A DNA stretch of 64,000 bases from assembly GCF_015711605.1 (NCBI RefSeq), contig NZ_JABTEZ010000001.1, positions 2,136,001 through 2,200,000 on the forward strand. Direction: 5' to 3'. Shown piece by piece: positions 53,308 through 61,071 of the stretch; the first letter of the stretch is position 1; every line of letters begins with the position of its first letter. Made by a program: the position numbers and the translations under genes. The notes beneath the pieces are model-generated. The model had not been told where the DNA came from. It did no database searches and worked only from the letters and a program-made list of their open reading frames with translations. This DNA comes from Planomonospora sp. ID67723. Lineage in GTDB: Bacteria > Actinomycetota > Actinomycetes > Streptosporangiales > Streptosporangiaceae.

Positions 53308-53937
53308 TCACGCCGCCAGATGGGCGTAGACGATGACGTTGTCCTCGTAGTGGCCGGTCGCCCGGTCGAAGGCCCCGCCGCAGGTGACCAGCCGCAGCTC
53401 GGGCGCGCCGGTCTCGCCGTACACCTTGGCGGTGGGGAACTCGTCCTTGTCCACCCGCTCCAGCCCGTCCACCGTGAAGACGGCGACCTTGCCGTCCTCG
53501 CGCTTGACCTTGATGGTGTCACCCCGCTTCAGGGTGTGCACCCGGGAGAAGACCGCGGGCTTGCCGTAGGCGTCCACGTGCCCGAGGAGCACGGCCGGGC
53601 CCTTCTCGCCCGGGGTGGGGCGGTGCCGGTACCAGCCGACGAGGCCGGGCCGCCCCAGCGACGGGACCTCGACGGTCTGGTCGGCGTTCAGGCCCACGGG
53701 GTCGATCGGCGCGCCCTTCACCCCGATCGCCGGGATGTCCAGGCGGACGGGCTCCGACTCCGTCATCGCCTTGGCGGGGACGACCGCGAAGGAGGGCTTT
53801 CCCGACTGCCGGGAGGCGGTCTCGGAGGCGGGCGGGGTGCCGCCGGAGGCGGGCCCGTCCGAGAGCGCGGATCCGGCGGCGAGGACGCCGCAGAAGATGG
53901 CCAGGGCCGCTCCTGCGGTGGCGGCGATGCGGCTCAT
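53308..53937 (-). CDS. Class E/F-type sortase
   Basis: The product has 209 residues: an N-terminal membrane helix (AATAGAALAIFCGVLAAGSAL), a Ser/Pro linker and a sortase beta-barrel. The catalytic His is in LLGHVDAYG, the Cys in LRLVTCGGAF, and the Arg/Asn pair lies near RATGHYEDNVIVYA. Sortases cut a sorting signal and join surface proteins to cell-wall peptide. The neighbour upstream encodes a protein with a sorting-signal-like tail, the probable substrate. The ATG at 53937 lies 25 bp after that gene's stop; starts further upstream in the open frame would place a non-hydrophobic leader before the helix. Confidence 0.88.
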   Translation of the reverse strand: MSRIAATAGAALAIFCGVLAAGSALSDGPASGGTPPASETASRQSGKPSFAVVPAKAMTESEPVRLDIPAIGVKGAPIDPVGLNADQTVEVPSLGRPGLVGWYRHRPTPGEKGPAVLLGHVDAYGKPAVFSRVHTLKRGDTIKVKREDGKVAVFTVDGLERVDKDEFPTAKVYGETGAPELRLVTCGGAFDRATGHYEDNVIVYAHLAA

Positions 53938-53962
53938 GGATGCGGTGCGGGACAAGGCCGGG

Positions 53963-55660
53963 TCAGCTCTCCTGGCCGCGGCGGCGGCCGTACAGCGCCA
54001 GGCCGGATCCACCGGCGACCAGGGTGCCGCCGAGGGTGAGGGCCCCGGAGCCGGCGGGGCTCTCGGCGAGGCCGCCGCCGGTCTGCGCGCCGCCCCGCGG
54101 GGTGAAGTCGCCGCTGGGCCGGACCGGGGCCTTGACCGTCAGCAGGGCCGCGGCCTTCTGGCCGGTGGGGAGCTTGGCGGTGAACCAGTAGGCGCCCTCC
54201 GAGGTGCTGGAGGGGACGTGCAGCCGCCGGGCGCCCACACCGTCCCGGCCGATCTTGACCGTGAACGGCTCGCCGGCCGGGTCGAAGACGGTGACCCGGG
54301 TGCCCGGCGCCACGAACCTGGTCGAGACGACGGCGGTGAAGTGGCCGCCGGCCACGACGGTGTGCGGGTGCAGCGCCAGGGAGAGCCTGGCCGCCGGAGC
54401 AGGACGCGGCGCCGCGACGACGGTCAGCTTGGCGGAGTCGCCCGGGCCGCCGGGCAGGTAGGCCACGACCTTGTAGGTGCCGGGGTCGGTGTCCCCCGGA
54501 ACGGTCAGCAGGACCCGTCCGGTGCCCCAGCGGTCGAGCCGGACGCGGTAGTGCCTGCCGCCCGGGTCCTCGACGGTGACCACGGCGCCGGGCTCCACGT
54601 GCCTGGTCGTGATGCCGGCGTAGTAGCTCTGCCCGGGCCGGATCTTGCGCGGCTCCAGCTCCAGGTTCAGGCTGCTGACCGGAACGGGCTTGACGACGGG
54701 CCTGGCCTTGACGAACAGGCGGGTCTGCGCGGTGCCGACGACCTTCCCGCCGAGCAGGATCTCGGCGGTGACCGGGTACTCGCCGGGCTTGAGGTCGTCC
54801 CAGGTCGAGGCCGTGCCGGTGGCCTTCCCGCCAGCCAGCGCGACGGTGTGCACGCGGGAGAAGGCCGGGGAGCTGATCCGGGCACCGGTGGCGCGCCGGT
54901 CGGCGACGACCTTGTAGCCGACCTTCTCGCCGGAGTGGGCGGCGCCCGAGGTCACGGCGACGGAGGGGGCGGCGAACGGCGCCTCCTCGACGGGCTTGGC
55001 GGTGATGGTCAGGGAGGTCTCGGCCGAGCCGAGGAACTTCCCGCCGAGGAAGACCTCGGCGGTGACCGGGTACTCGCCGGGCTTGAGGTCGTCCCAGGTC
55101 GAGGCCGTGCCGATGGCCTTCCCGCCGGCCAGTACGACGGTGTGCACGCCGGAGAAGGCCGGGGAGCTGATCCGGGCGGAGGTGGCGCGGGTCTCGTGGG
55201 CGATGACCTTGTAGCCGACCTTCTCGCCGGCGTGGACGGCGTTCGAGGCGAGATCGAAGAACCGCACCCCCTTGAGCGGAGCCTCCTCGTCCGCCTCGGC
55301 TTCCGGCTTGGGCGCCGGCTTGAGCTCGGGCTCTGCTTCCGCCTCGGCTTCCGGCTTGGGCTCGGGCTCGGGCTCTGCTTCCGCCTCGGCTTCCGGCTTG
55401 GGCTCGGGCTCGGGCTCTGCTTCCGCCTCGGCTTCCGGCTTGGGCGCCGGCTTGAGCTCGGCCTCGGGCTCGGCCAGGGTGTCGGCCGGGGTCTCGGACT
55501 CCGCCCCGGAGTCAGGCGCACCGCCGTCGTTCTGGACCTCGGGCGCGGTGGCGGCGAACTCGGTCACCGTCTCCTCGGCGCCGTCGGCGAGCGCCGGGGA
55601 GGCGGTCAGTACGGCGAGGCCGAGAGCGCCCGCGGCGGCCAGGGACTTGGTGAAACGCAT
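53963..55660 (-). CDS. Repeat-rich surface protein, probable sortase substrate
   Basis: The product has 565 residues. A signal peptide (SLAAAGALGLAVLTASPALA) leads to an acidic Pro/Glu/Lys/Ala stalk (about 65-125) built of PEAEAEAEPEPEPK-type units. Two beta modules of about 95 residues follow with near-identical cores (GGKAIGTASTWDDLKPGEYP and GGKATGTASTWDDLKPGEYP). Two further Ig-like modules come next, then a Gly-rich tail, LAESPAGSGALTLGG, a hydrophobic segment and RRRGQES. The tail is like an LAxTG sorting signal, but with SP at the usual TG. It sits directly upstream of a sortase gene. The ATG at 55660 gives a normal signal peptide, whereas the frame open to 55732 does not. Confidence 0.85.
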   Translation of the reverse strand: MRFTKSLAAAGALGLAVLTASPALADGAEETVTEFAATAPEVQNDGGAPDSGAESETPADTLAEPEAELKPAPKPEAEAEAEPEPEPKPEAEAEAEPEPEPKPEAEAEAEPELKPAPKPEAEADEEAPLKGVRFFDLASNAVHAGEKVGYKVIAHETRATSARISSPAFSGVHTVVLAGGKAIGTASTWDDLKPGEYPVTAEVFLGGKFLGSAETSLTITAKPVEEAPFAAPSVAVTSGAAHSGEKVGYKVVADRRATGARISSPAFSRVHTVALAGGKATGTASTWDDLKPGEYPVTAEILLGGKVVGTAQTRLFVKARPVVKPVPVSSLNLELEPRKIRPGQSYYAGITTRHVEPGAVVTVEDPGGRHYRVRLDRWGTGRVLLTVPGDTDPGTYKVVAYLPGGPGDSAKLTVVAAPRPAPAARLSLALHPHTVVAGGHFTAVVSTRFVAPGTRVTVFDPAGEPFTVKIGRDGVGARRLHVPSSTSEGAYWFTAKLPTGQKAAALLTVKAPVRPSGDFTPRGGAQTGGGLAESPAGSGALTLGGTLVAGGSGLALYGRRRGQES

Positions 55661-55677
55661 GATCTTCCCCCAGAGAG

Positions 55678-55723
55678 GAGACGGCGGAGGGCCAACATGA
55701 GCCCGTCTCGGGAACGCCGTCTC
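55678..55723 (-). promoter_or_regulatory. Leader hairpin of the surface-protein mRNA
   Basis: GAGACGGCG (55678-55686 on the plus strand) pairs with CGCCGTCTC (55715-55723), closing a 28-nt loop 18 nt before the start codon. The stem lies next to the ribosome site and could modulate translation or stability. No match to a known riboswitch core (including ydaO) was recognised. Confidence 0.4.
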
Positions 55724-55880
55724 GCGTAGCAATCCTGACTTAGCAAAGCGGTGGTTTAGGACATTTAGCTACATTCGTGACGAAACTTGACTTTTTTCTT
55801 ACTTTTCATGCGCTATGCGTAACGATCACGATGCCGGTGGTGATGGGAAGGTAAAGCCGCTACCTGTGATTCCTTCTGTA

Positions 55881-55945
55881 ATCAAGCGCTTGCTCGGTGA
55901 CGCTCCCGGGGGTTACTCTGCCCCTGCGAACGAGAACACGTTCCC
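55881..55945 (+). promoter_or_regulatory. Promoter of the FadD/Ltp operon with KstR2- and KstR-type sites
   Basis: ATCAAGCGCTTGCT (55881-55894) matches all ten fixed bases of the KstR2 pattern. A -35-like TTGCTC (55890-55895) overlaps it, with -10 TACTCT (55914-55919) after 18 bp. Just downstream, AGAACACGTTC (55933-55943) has the AAC-N2-GTT core of KstR sites, without the outermost T/A. The leader to the start at 56041 is about 115 nt. Confidence 0.65.
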
Positions 55946-56040
55946 GTTCGCCACCTTCCGCGCTGCCGGAGTCCTGTCGCGTTCCGAGGGGCATGCCTCA
56001 CTCCGGCGGTCCGGACCCTTTCGAGTCGAAGGGATCTCCG

Positions 56041-57591
56041 ATGGGCACGCTCGGCTTCTGGCGGCTGGCAAAGGCGGATCCGGACTGGATCGCCGCCGTG
56101 GACCCGGACGGCACCGAGCACCGCGCCGGTGACCTGCTCGCGCGGGCCAACCGTCTCGTGCACGGTCTGCGCGGGCTCGGCCTCGAACCCGGTGACGGCA
56201 TCAGCGGCCTGGTCCCCAACGGCGCCGACGGGCTCGTGCTCTACCTCGCCGCGCTGCAGGCCGGGTGGTACTACACGCCGATCAACTGGCATCTCACCGG
56301 CCCCGAGATCGGCTACATCGTCGCCGACAGCGAGTCCCGGGCGTTCTTCCTGGACGAGCGCCACGCCGAGGAAGGGCTGCGCGGCGTCGCAGAGTCGGGC
56401 ATCTCCGCCGACCGCGTCTTCGCGTTCGGCCGGGTCGAGGGGGTTCGCCCCGTCTCGGAGCTGACCGACGGTCAGCCGGACACCACGCCGGCGGACCGCA
56501 CGGCCGGCGCCACCATGCACTACACCTCCGGCACCACCGGCAGGCCCAAGGGCGTGCGCCGCCCGCTCAACGGCCTGGACCCCGACGACGCGGCCGAGCT
56601 GATGACGTTCCTGCTGGCCATGTTCGGCATCACCCCCGGCAAGGACAACGCCCACCTGGTCACCTCGCCCAACTACCACACCGCGGTCACCCAGTTCGGC
56701 GGTACGGCGCTGCACATGGGCCACACCCTCGTCTACATGGACCGGTGGGACGCCGAGGAACTGCTCCGGCTCTGCGAGAAGTACCGCGTCACCAACTCCC
56801 ACATGGTCCCCACCCACTTCAAGCGCCTGCTCGCCCTCCCCGACGACGTCAAGCGCAAATACGACCTCTCCTCGCTCAAGTGGATGATCCACGCCGCCGC
56901 GCCCTGCCCGGTCCCGGTCAAGTGGGCGATGCTCGAGTGGTGGGGCGACTGCATCTACGAGTACTACGCGGCGACCGAGGGCGGCGGCACTCTCGCCACC
57001 CCCGAGGGCTGGAAGAAGCACCCCGGCACCGTCGGCACCGCCTGGCCGATCAGCGAGCTGCTCATCGTGGACGACGACCTGGAGCCGGTCCCGACCGGCA
57101 CCCCCGGCACGATCTACATGAAGATGGCGGGCGTCAGCTTCGAGTACAAGGGCGACAGGGCGAAGACCGAGGCCAACCGGCTCAAGGACCACTTCACCGT
57201 CGGCGACATCGGCTACCTCGACGAGGAGGGCTTCCTCTTCCTCTGCGACCGCAAGGCCGACATGATCATCTCGGGTGGCGCCAACATCTACCCGGCCGAG
57301 ATAGAGAACGAGCTGATGGTCCACCCGAAGGTCGCCGACGTGGCCGTGTTCGGCATCCCGGACGAGGAGTGGGGCGAGCAGATCAAGGCCGTGGTCGAAC
57401 CCGCCGCCGGATCGATCCCGTCCCCCGAGCTGGCCGAGGAGATCCTCGGCTCGCTCAAGGGCCGCCTGGCGAAGATGAAGTGGCCGCGGTCCATCGACTT
57501 CATCACGGAGATGCCGCGCGAGCCCAACGGCAAGCTCCTCAAACGCAAGCTGCGCGACCCGTACTGGGAGGGGCATGACCGTGCCATCTGA
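56041..57591 (+). CDS. Acyl-CoA synthetase (AMP-binding), first gene of the sterol-type operon
   Basis: This 516-residue ANL enzyme has the P-loop [18 protein letters not shown]5 EYYAATEGGG, A7 HFTVGDIGYLDEEGFLF, A8 [20 protein letters not shown] and the C-terminal REPNGKLLKRKLRD, which holds the catalytic lysine. It shares length and many stretches with the synthetase at 23707-25191 (such as KYDLSS and AAPCP), so the two are paralogues. AAGGGA precedes the ATG at 56041; the longer frame from 55897 would run through the KstR-like site. It overlaps the DUF35 gene by 17 bp. The substrate is presumably a steroid or branched acid, by context only. Confidence 0.92.
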   Translation: MGTLGFWRLAKADPDWIAAVDPDGTEHRAGDLLARANRLVHGLRGLGLEPGDGISGLVPNGADGLVLYLAALQAGWYYTPINWHLTGPEIGYIVADSESRAFFLDERHAEEGLRGVAESGISADRVFAFGRVEGVRPVSELTDGQPDTTPADRTAGATMHYTSGTTGRPKGVRRPLNGLDPDDAAELMTFLLAMFGITPGKDNAHLVTSPNYHTAVTQFGGTALHMGHTLVYMDRWDAEELLRLCEKYRVTNSHMVPTHFKRLLALPDDVKRKYDLSSLKWMIHAAAPCPVPVKWAMLEWWGDCIYEYYAATEGGGTLATPEGWKKHPGTVGTAWPISELLIVDDDLEPVPTGTPGTIYMKMAGVSFEYKGDRAKTEANRLKDHFTVGDIGYLDEEGFLFLCDRKADMIISGGANIYPAEIENELMVHPKVADVAVFGIPDEEWGEQIKAVVEPAAGSIPSPELAEEILGSLKGRLAKMKWPRSIDFITEMPREPNGKLLKRKLRDPYWEGHDRAI

Positions 57592-58519
57592 CGCACCATC
57601 GGATGTGACCGCCGCACCGCAGGAGCGGGCCGGGGACCTGGTCGCCGAGCACGTCCTGGAGTTCCCCGGCGGCTACACCCGCACGACCGGTCCGGTGATC
57701 GGGCGCTTCCTCACCGAGCTGCGGGACGGGCGCATCGTCGGGGTCCGCACGGCCGACGGCCGTACGCTCGTCCCCCCGCTGGAGTACGACCCGGAGACCG
57801 GAGAGGCGGTCACCGGCGAGTTCGCCGAGGTCGGCCCGGCAGGGACGGTCGAGAGCTGGTCCTGGGTGGGCGAGCCCCGCCGGGCCCACCCGCTGGACCG
57901 GCCGTTCGCCTGGGCGCTGATCCGGTTGGACGGCGCGGACACCTCGCTGCTGCACGCCGTGGACGCGGGCGACGCCCGCGCCATGCGCCCGGGCCTGCGC
58001 GTCCGCCCCCGCTGGAAGACCGAGCGCACCGGGCACATCACCGACATCGAGAGCTTCGTCCCCGAGGTCACCAGGATCGTGTCCCCGGTCCGCTCCACGT
58101 ACCGCGTCAAGCCCGGCAAGGCGCTCGCCCGCTTCCTCGACGGCGTCGCGCGCGGGGTGTTCCTCGGCTGCCGGTGCGGCTCCTGCGGCAAGGTCTACGT
58201 GCCCTACCGCCTGTCGTGCCCCGAGTGCGGCGTCGCGGTCACCGAGGAGGTCGAGCTTCCGGACACCGGGACGATCACCACTTTCGCGATCAACAACCTC
58301 CCCGACCCGCGCGCCCCCCAGGTGCCGTTCGTCTCTGCCTACATCCTCCTCGACGGCTCGGACATCCCGATGATCGCCCTGGTCGGAGACATCCCGGCGC
58401 ACGAGGTGCGGCAGGGCATGCGGGTGCGGGCGGTCTGGGTCCCCGAGGAGGAGCGGACCGCGTCCATGTCCAACGTCAAGTGGTTCGCCCCCACGGGCGA
58501 GCCGGACGCCGAGCTGTAG
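57575..58519 (+). CDS. DUF35 OB-fold/zinc-ribbon acyl-CoA-associated protein (Rv3521-like)
   Basis: The product has 314 residues, with two OB-fold DUF35-type halves. A rubredoxin-like ribbon GCRCGSCGKVYVPYRLSCPECG (two CxxC pairs, about residues 199-217) begins the second half, which continues TGTITTFAINNL and FVSAYILLDGSDIPMIALV. Such proteins form complexes with thiolase-like Ltp aldolases, binding the CoA substrate. In M. tuberculosis Rv3521 lies next to ltp4 and ltp3, as here. The ATG overlaps the preceding synthetase and has GGAGGGG in front. Ltp4 starts 9 bp after its stop. Confidence 0.92.
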   Translation: MTVPSDAPSDVTAAPQERAGDLVAEHVLEFPGGYTRTTGPVIGRFLTELRDGRIVGVRTADGRTLVPPLEYDPETGEAVTGEFAEVGPAGTVESWSWVGEPRRAHPLDRPFAWALIRLDGADTSLLHAVDAGDARAMRPGLRVRPRWKTERTGHITDIESFVPEVTRIVSPVRSTYRVKPGKALARFLDGVARGVFLGCRCGSCGKVYVPYRLSCPECGVAVTEEVELPDTGTITTFAINNLPDPRAPQVPFVSAYILLDGSDIPMIALVGDIPAHEVRQGMRVRAVWVPEEERTASMSNVKWFAPTGEPDAEL

Positions 58520-58528
58520 GAGCAGCGG

Positions 58529-59548
58529 ATGCGAGACGTGGCCATCGTGGCCTTCGCCCAGACCCGGCACAGTGCGGTCGACGAGGGGCTCGGCGAGTCC
58601 GAGCTGATCCTGCCGGTGCTCGACGAGGTGAGGGAGCGTTCGGGCCTGCGCACGTTCGGCTTCACCTGCTCGGGGAGTTGCGACTACCTCGCCGGAGCGC
58701 CGTTCTCGTTCGTCTCCGCGCTCGACGCGCTCGGCGCCTGGCCGCCGATCTCCGAGAGCCACGTGGAGATGGACGCCGCCTGGGCGCTGTACGAGGCGTG
58801 GGTGCGGCTCCAGCACGGCGACGTCGACACGGCCCTGGTCTACGGCTTCGGCAAGTCCTCCCAGGGGGAGCTGCGGGAGATCATGACCCTCCAGCTCGAC
58901 CCCTACTACCTGGCGCCGCTCGGCCTGGACCAGGTCTCCTACGCCGCCCTGCAGGCCTCGGCGAGCGGGGCGGACCGGGCCGAGCTGGACGAGATCGTAC
59001 GGCGCAGCCGTGCCGCCGGCCGGGACAATCCCTACGCCCTCGACCTGCCGGACCCCTCGGGCGACGCCTTCGAGGTCGAGCCGCTGAGGCCGTACGACAT
59101 CGCCCCGCTCACCGACGGCGCCGCCGCGGTGGTGCTGGCCGCCGGGGACCGGGCGAGGGAGCTGTGCGAGCGCCCCGCCTGGATCACCGGCATCGCCCAC
59201 CGCATAGACCCCCACTATCTGGGAATGAGAGACCTCGCCCGGTCGGCCTCCGCCGCCGCAGCCGCACGTGCGGCGGGGGCCGGCAAGGGTCATGTCGATG
59301 TGGCCGAGCTGCACGCGCAGTTCAGCCACGAGGAGCCCATCCTCCGCGAGGCGCTGGAACTGCCCGCCTCCACCGTGGTCAACCCGAGCGGCGGCCCGCT
59401 GGCCGCCAACCCCGTCATGGCCACGGGTCTCATCCGGATCGGTGAGGCGGCCCGGCGGATCCTCGACGGCGGCGCGAGCCGTACGGTCGGGCACGCCGCC
59501 AGCGGCCCCTGCCTGCAGCACAACCTCGTGACCGTGATGGAGGCGTGA
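58529..59548 (+). CDS. ltp4: Thiolase-fold lipid-transfer/aldolase protein Ltp4-like
   Basis: The product has 339 residues of thiolase fold. Opening RDVAIVAFAQTRHS, then FTCSGSCDYLAGAPFSFVSALDA, SESHVEMDAAWALYEAW, ALVYGFGKSSQGELR and the C-terminal NPSGGPLAANPVMATGLIRIGEA follow the Ltp4 (Rv3522) pattern. Ltp3/Ltp4 are reported to be needed for C24-branched sterol side-chain degradation and act as retro-aldolases with DUF35 partners rather than as condensing thiolases. AGGAGC lies before the ATG. Immediately after its stop the 87-bp repeat array begins, separating it from ltp3. Confidence 0.91.
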   Translation: MRDVAIVAFAQTRHSAVDEGLGESELILPVLDEVRERSGLRTFGFTCSGSCDYLAGAPFSFVSALDALGAWPPISESHVEMDAAWALYEAWVRLQHGDVDTALVYGFGKSSQGELREIMTLQLDPYYLAPLGLDQVSYAALQASASGADRAELDEIVRRSRAAGRDNPYALDLPDPSGDAFEVEPLRPYDIAPLTDGAAAVVLAAGDRARELCERPAWITGIAHRIDPHYLGMRDLARSASAAAAARAAGAGKGHVDVAELHAQFSHEEPILREALELPASTVVNPSGGPLAANPVMATGLIRIGEAARRILDGGASRTVGHAASGPCLQHNLVTVMEA

Positions 59549-59553
59549 TGGGG

Positions 59554-59901
59554 GCGGAGCGAACCCGATCGAGTGAGCGCAGCGGCCTGCGAGGGATGAG
59601 CGGTCCGCGGAGTGAACGAGGAGTGGTGAGCGACCATGGGGCGGAGCGAACCCGATCGAGTGAGCGCAGCGGCCTGCGAGGGATGAGCGGTCCGCGGAGT
59701 GAACGAGGAGTGGTGAGCGACCATGGGGCGGAGCGAACCCGATCGAGTGAGCGCAGCGGCCTGCGAGGGATGAGCGGTCCGCGGAGTGAACGAGGAGTGG
59801 TGAGCGACCATGGGGCGGAGCGAACCCGATCGAGTGAGCGCAGCGGCCTGCGAGGGATGAGCGGTCCGCGGAGTGAACGAGGAGTGGTGAGCGACCATGG
59901 G
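59554..59901 (+). repeat. Four identical 87-bp tandem repeats between ltp4 and ltp3
   Basis: Units start at 59554, 59641, 59728 and 59815. All 87 bases are the same in each copy as far as I can read. The unit opens GCGGAGCGAACCCGATCG and ends GGTGAGCGACCATGGG. Internal near-repeats of GAGYGARCG type occur (GAGCGAAC, GAGTGAGCG, GAGTGAACG). Since 87 is 29 codons, several frames stay open, but none looks like protein. The ATG of the final unit is the ltp3 start codon, and GAGGAG (16 nt upstream) is the nearest ribosome site. Confidence 0.95.
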
Positions 59902-61045
59902 TAGGGCCTGTGCGGTGATCGGGATCGGGCAGACGCACTACACGACCAAGCGCCGGGACGTCTCCATCGCCGGCCTGGTCCGCGAGGCGGCGGCCCGGGC
60001 GCTGGAGGACGCCGGGCTGACCTGGAAGGACATCGACGCCGTCGTCATCGGCAAGGCTCCCGACCTGTTCGAGGGCGTGATGATGCCGGAGGCGTACCTG
60101 GCCGACGCGCTCGGCGCCGCGGGCAAGCCGATGATGCGCGTGCACACCGCGGGCTCGGTCGGCGGCTCCACCGCGCTCGTCGGGGCCTCGCTGGTCCAGG
60201 GCGGCGTGCATGACCGGGTGCTGGTGGTCGCCTTCGAGAAGCAGTCGGAGTCCAACGCCACCTGGGCCCTGTCCACGCACCTGCCGTTCAGCGCCTCGCT
60301 GGTGGTCGGCGCGGGCGGCTACTTCGCCCCGCACATCCGCGAGTACATGCGCAGGTCCGGGGCTCCGGACCACATCGGCACGCTGGTGGCGGTCAAGGAC
60401 CGGCTCAACGCGTTGAAGAACCCCTACGCCCACCTGCGCATCCCCGGCATCAGCCGGGAGATGGTCGAGTCGACCCCGATGCTGTGGGAGCCGATCCGCT
60501 ACCTGGAGACCTGCCCGTCCAGCGACGGCGCGTGCGCGATGGTCCTGTCGTCGGAGAAGGCGGTCACCGGGACCCCGGCCTGGGTGCTCGGTACGGCGAT
60601 GCGCTCCGAGCCGATCTTCCGGGCAGGGCGCGACACGGTGAACCCGCAGGGCGGCAAGGACTGCGCGGCGGACGTCTACCGGCAGGCCGGGATCACCGAC
60701 CCGCGCCGTGAGATCGACGTGGCCGAGGTCTACGTGCCGTTCTCCTGGTACGAGCCGATGTGGCTGGAGAACCTCGGCTTCGCCGCCGAGGGGGAGGGCT
60801 GGAAGCTCACCGAGTCCGGGGCCACCGAGCTGGACGGGGACATCCCGTGGAACGCCTCCGGCGGCGTGCTGTCGAGCAACCCGATCGGCGCGTCCGGGCT
60901 GATCAGGTTCGCCGAGGCGGCGCTCCAGGTCCGCGGGATGGCGGGCGAGCACCAGGTGGACGGGGCACGGCGGGCCCTCGGTCACGCCTACGGGGGAGGC
61001 GCGCAGTTCTTCGCGATGTGGATGGTCGGCAGCGACAAACCATAA
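59897..61045 (+). CDS. ltp3: Thiolase-fold lipid-transfer/aldolase protein Ltp3-like
   Basis: The product has 382 residues. CAVIGIGQTHYTTKRRDVSI, VVIGKAPDLFEGVMMPEAYL, VHTAGSVGGSTALVGASLV, EKQSESNATWALS, ETCPSSDGACAMVLS and YVPFSWYEPMWLENLGF match the Ltp3 (Rv3523) pattern. The usual thiolase nucleophile Cys is replaced (TAGSVGG), as in aldolase-type members. It probably works with Ltp4 and the DUF35 protein on side-chain intermediates. Its ATG and ribosome site come from the last copy of the upstream 87-bp repeat, a very unusual initiation region. fadD19 follows after 26 bp. Confidence 0.92.
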   Translation: MGRACAVIGIGQTHYTTKRRDVSIAGLVREAAARALEDAGLTWKDIDAVVIGKAPDLFEGVMMPEAYLADALGAAGKPMMRVHTAGSVGGSTALVGASLVQGGVHDRVLVVAFEKQSESNATWALSTHLPFSASLVVGAGGYFAPHIREYMRRSGAPDHIGTLVAVKDRLNALKNPYAHLRIPGISREMVESTPMLWEPIRYLETCPSSDGACAMVLSSEKAVTGTPAWVLGTAMRSEPIFRAGRDTVNPQGGKDCAADVYRQAGITDPRREIDVAEVYVPFSWYEPMWLENLGFAAEGEGWKLTESGATELDGDIPWNASGGVLSSNPIGASGLIRFAEAALQVRGMAGEHQVDGARRALGHAYGGGAQFFAMWMVGSDKP

Positions 61046-61071
61046 GGTCGTTCGAGACAGGAGTCCCCCCG

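Noticed and set aside
55678-55800. c-di-AMP (ydaO) or other riboswitch in the surface-protein leader
   Set aside because: The leader has a good stem, but the conserved core sequences of ydaO-type aptamers could not be found; kept only as a hairpin.
59554-59901. CRISPR array
   Set aside because: Units abut with no unique spacers, the unit is 87 bp, and there are no cas genes nearby.
59545-59904. Repeat-encoded 119-aa protein (and an antisense counterpart) across the 87-bp array
   Set aside because: The unit length is a multiple of three, so several frames stay open automatically. The sequence is Arg/Ser/Gly-rich without ordinary protein features, and the frame ends at a TAG overlapping the ltp3 start.
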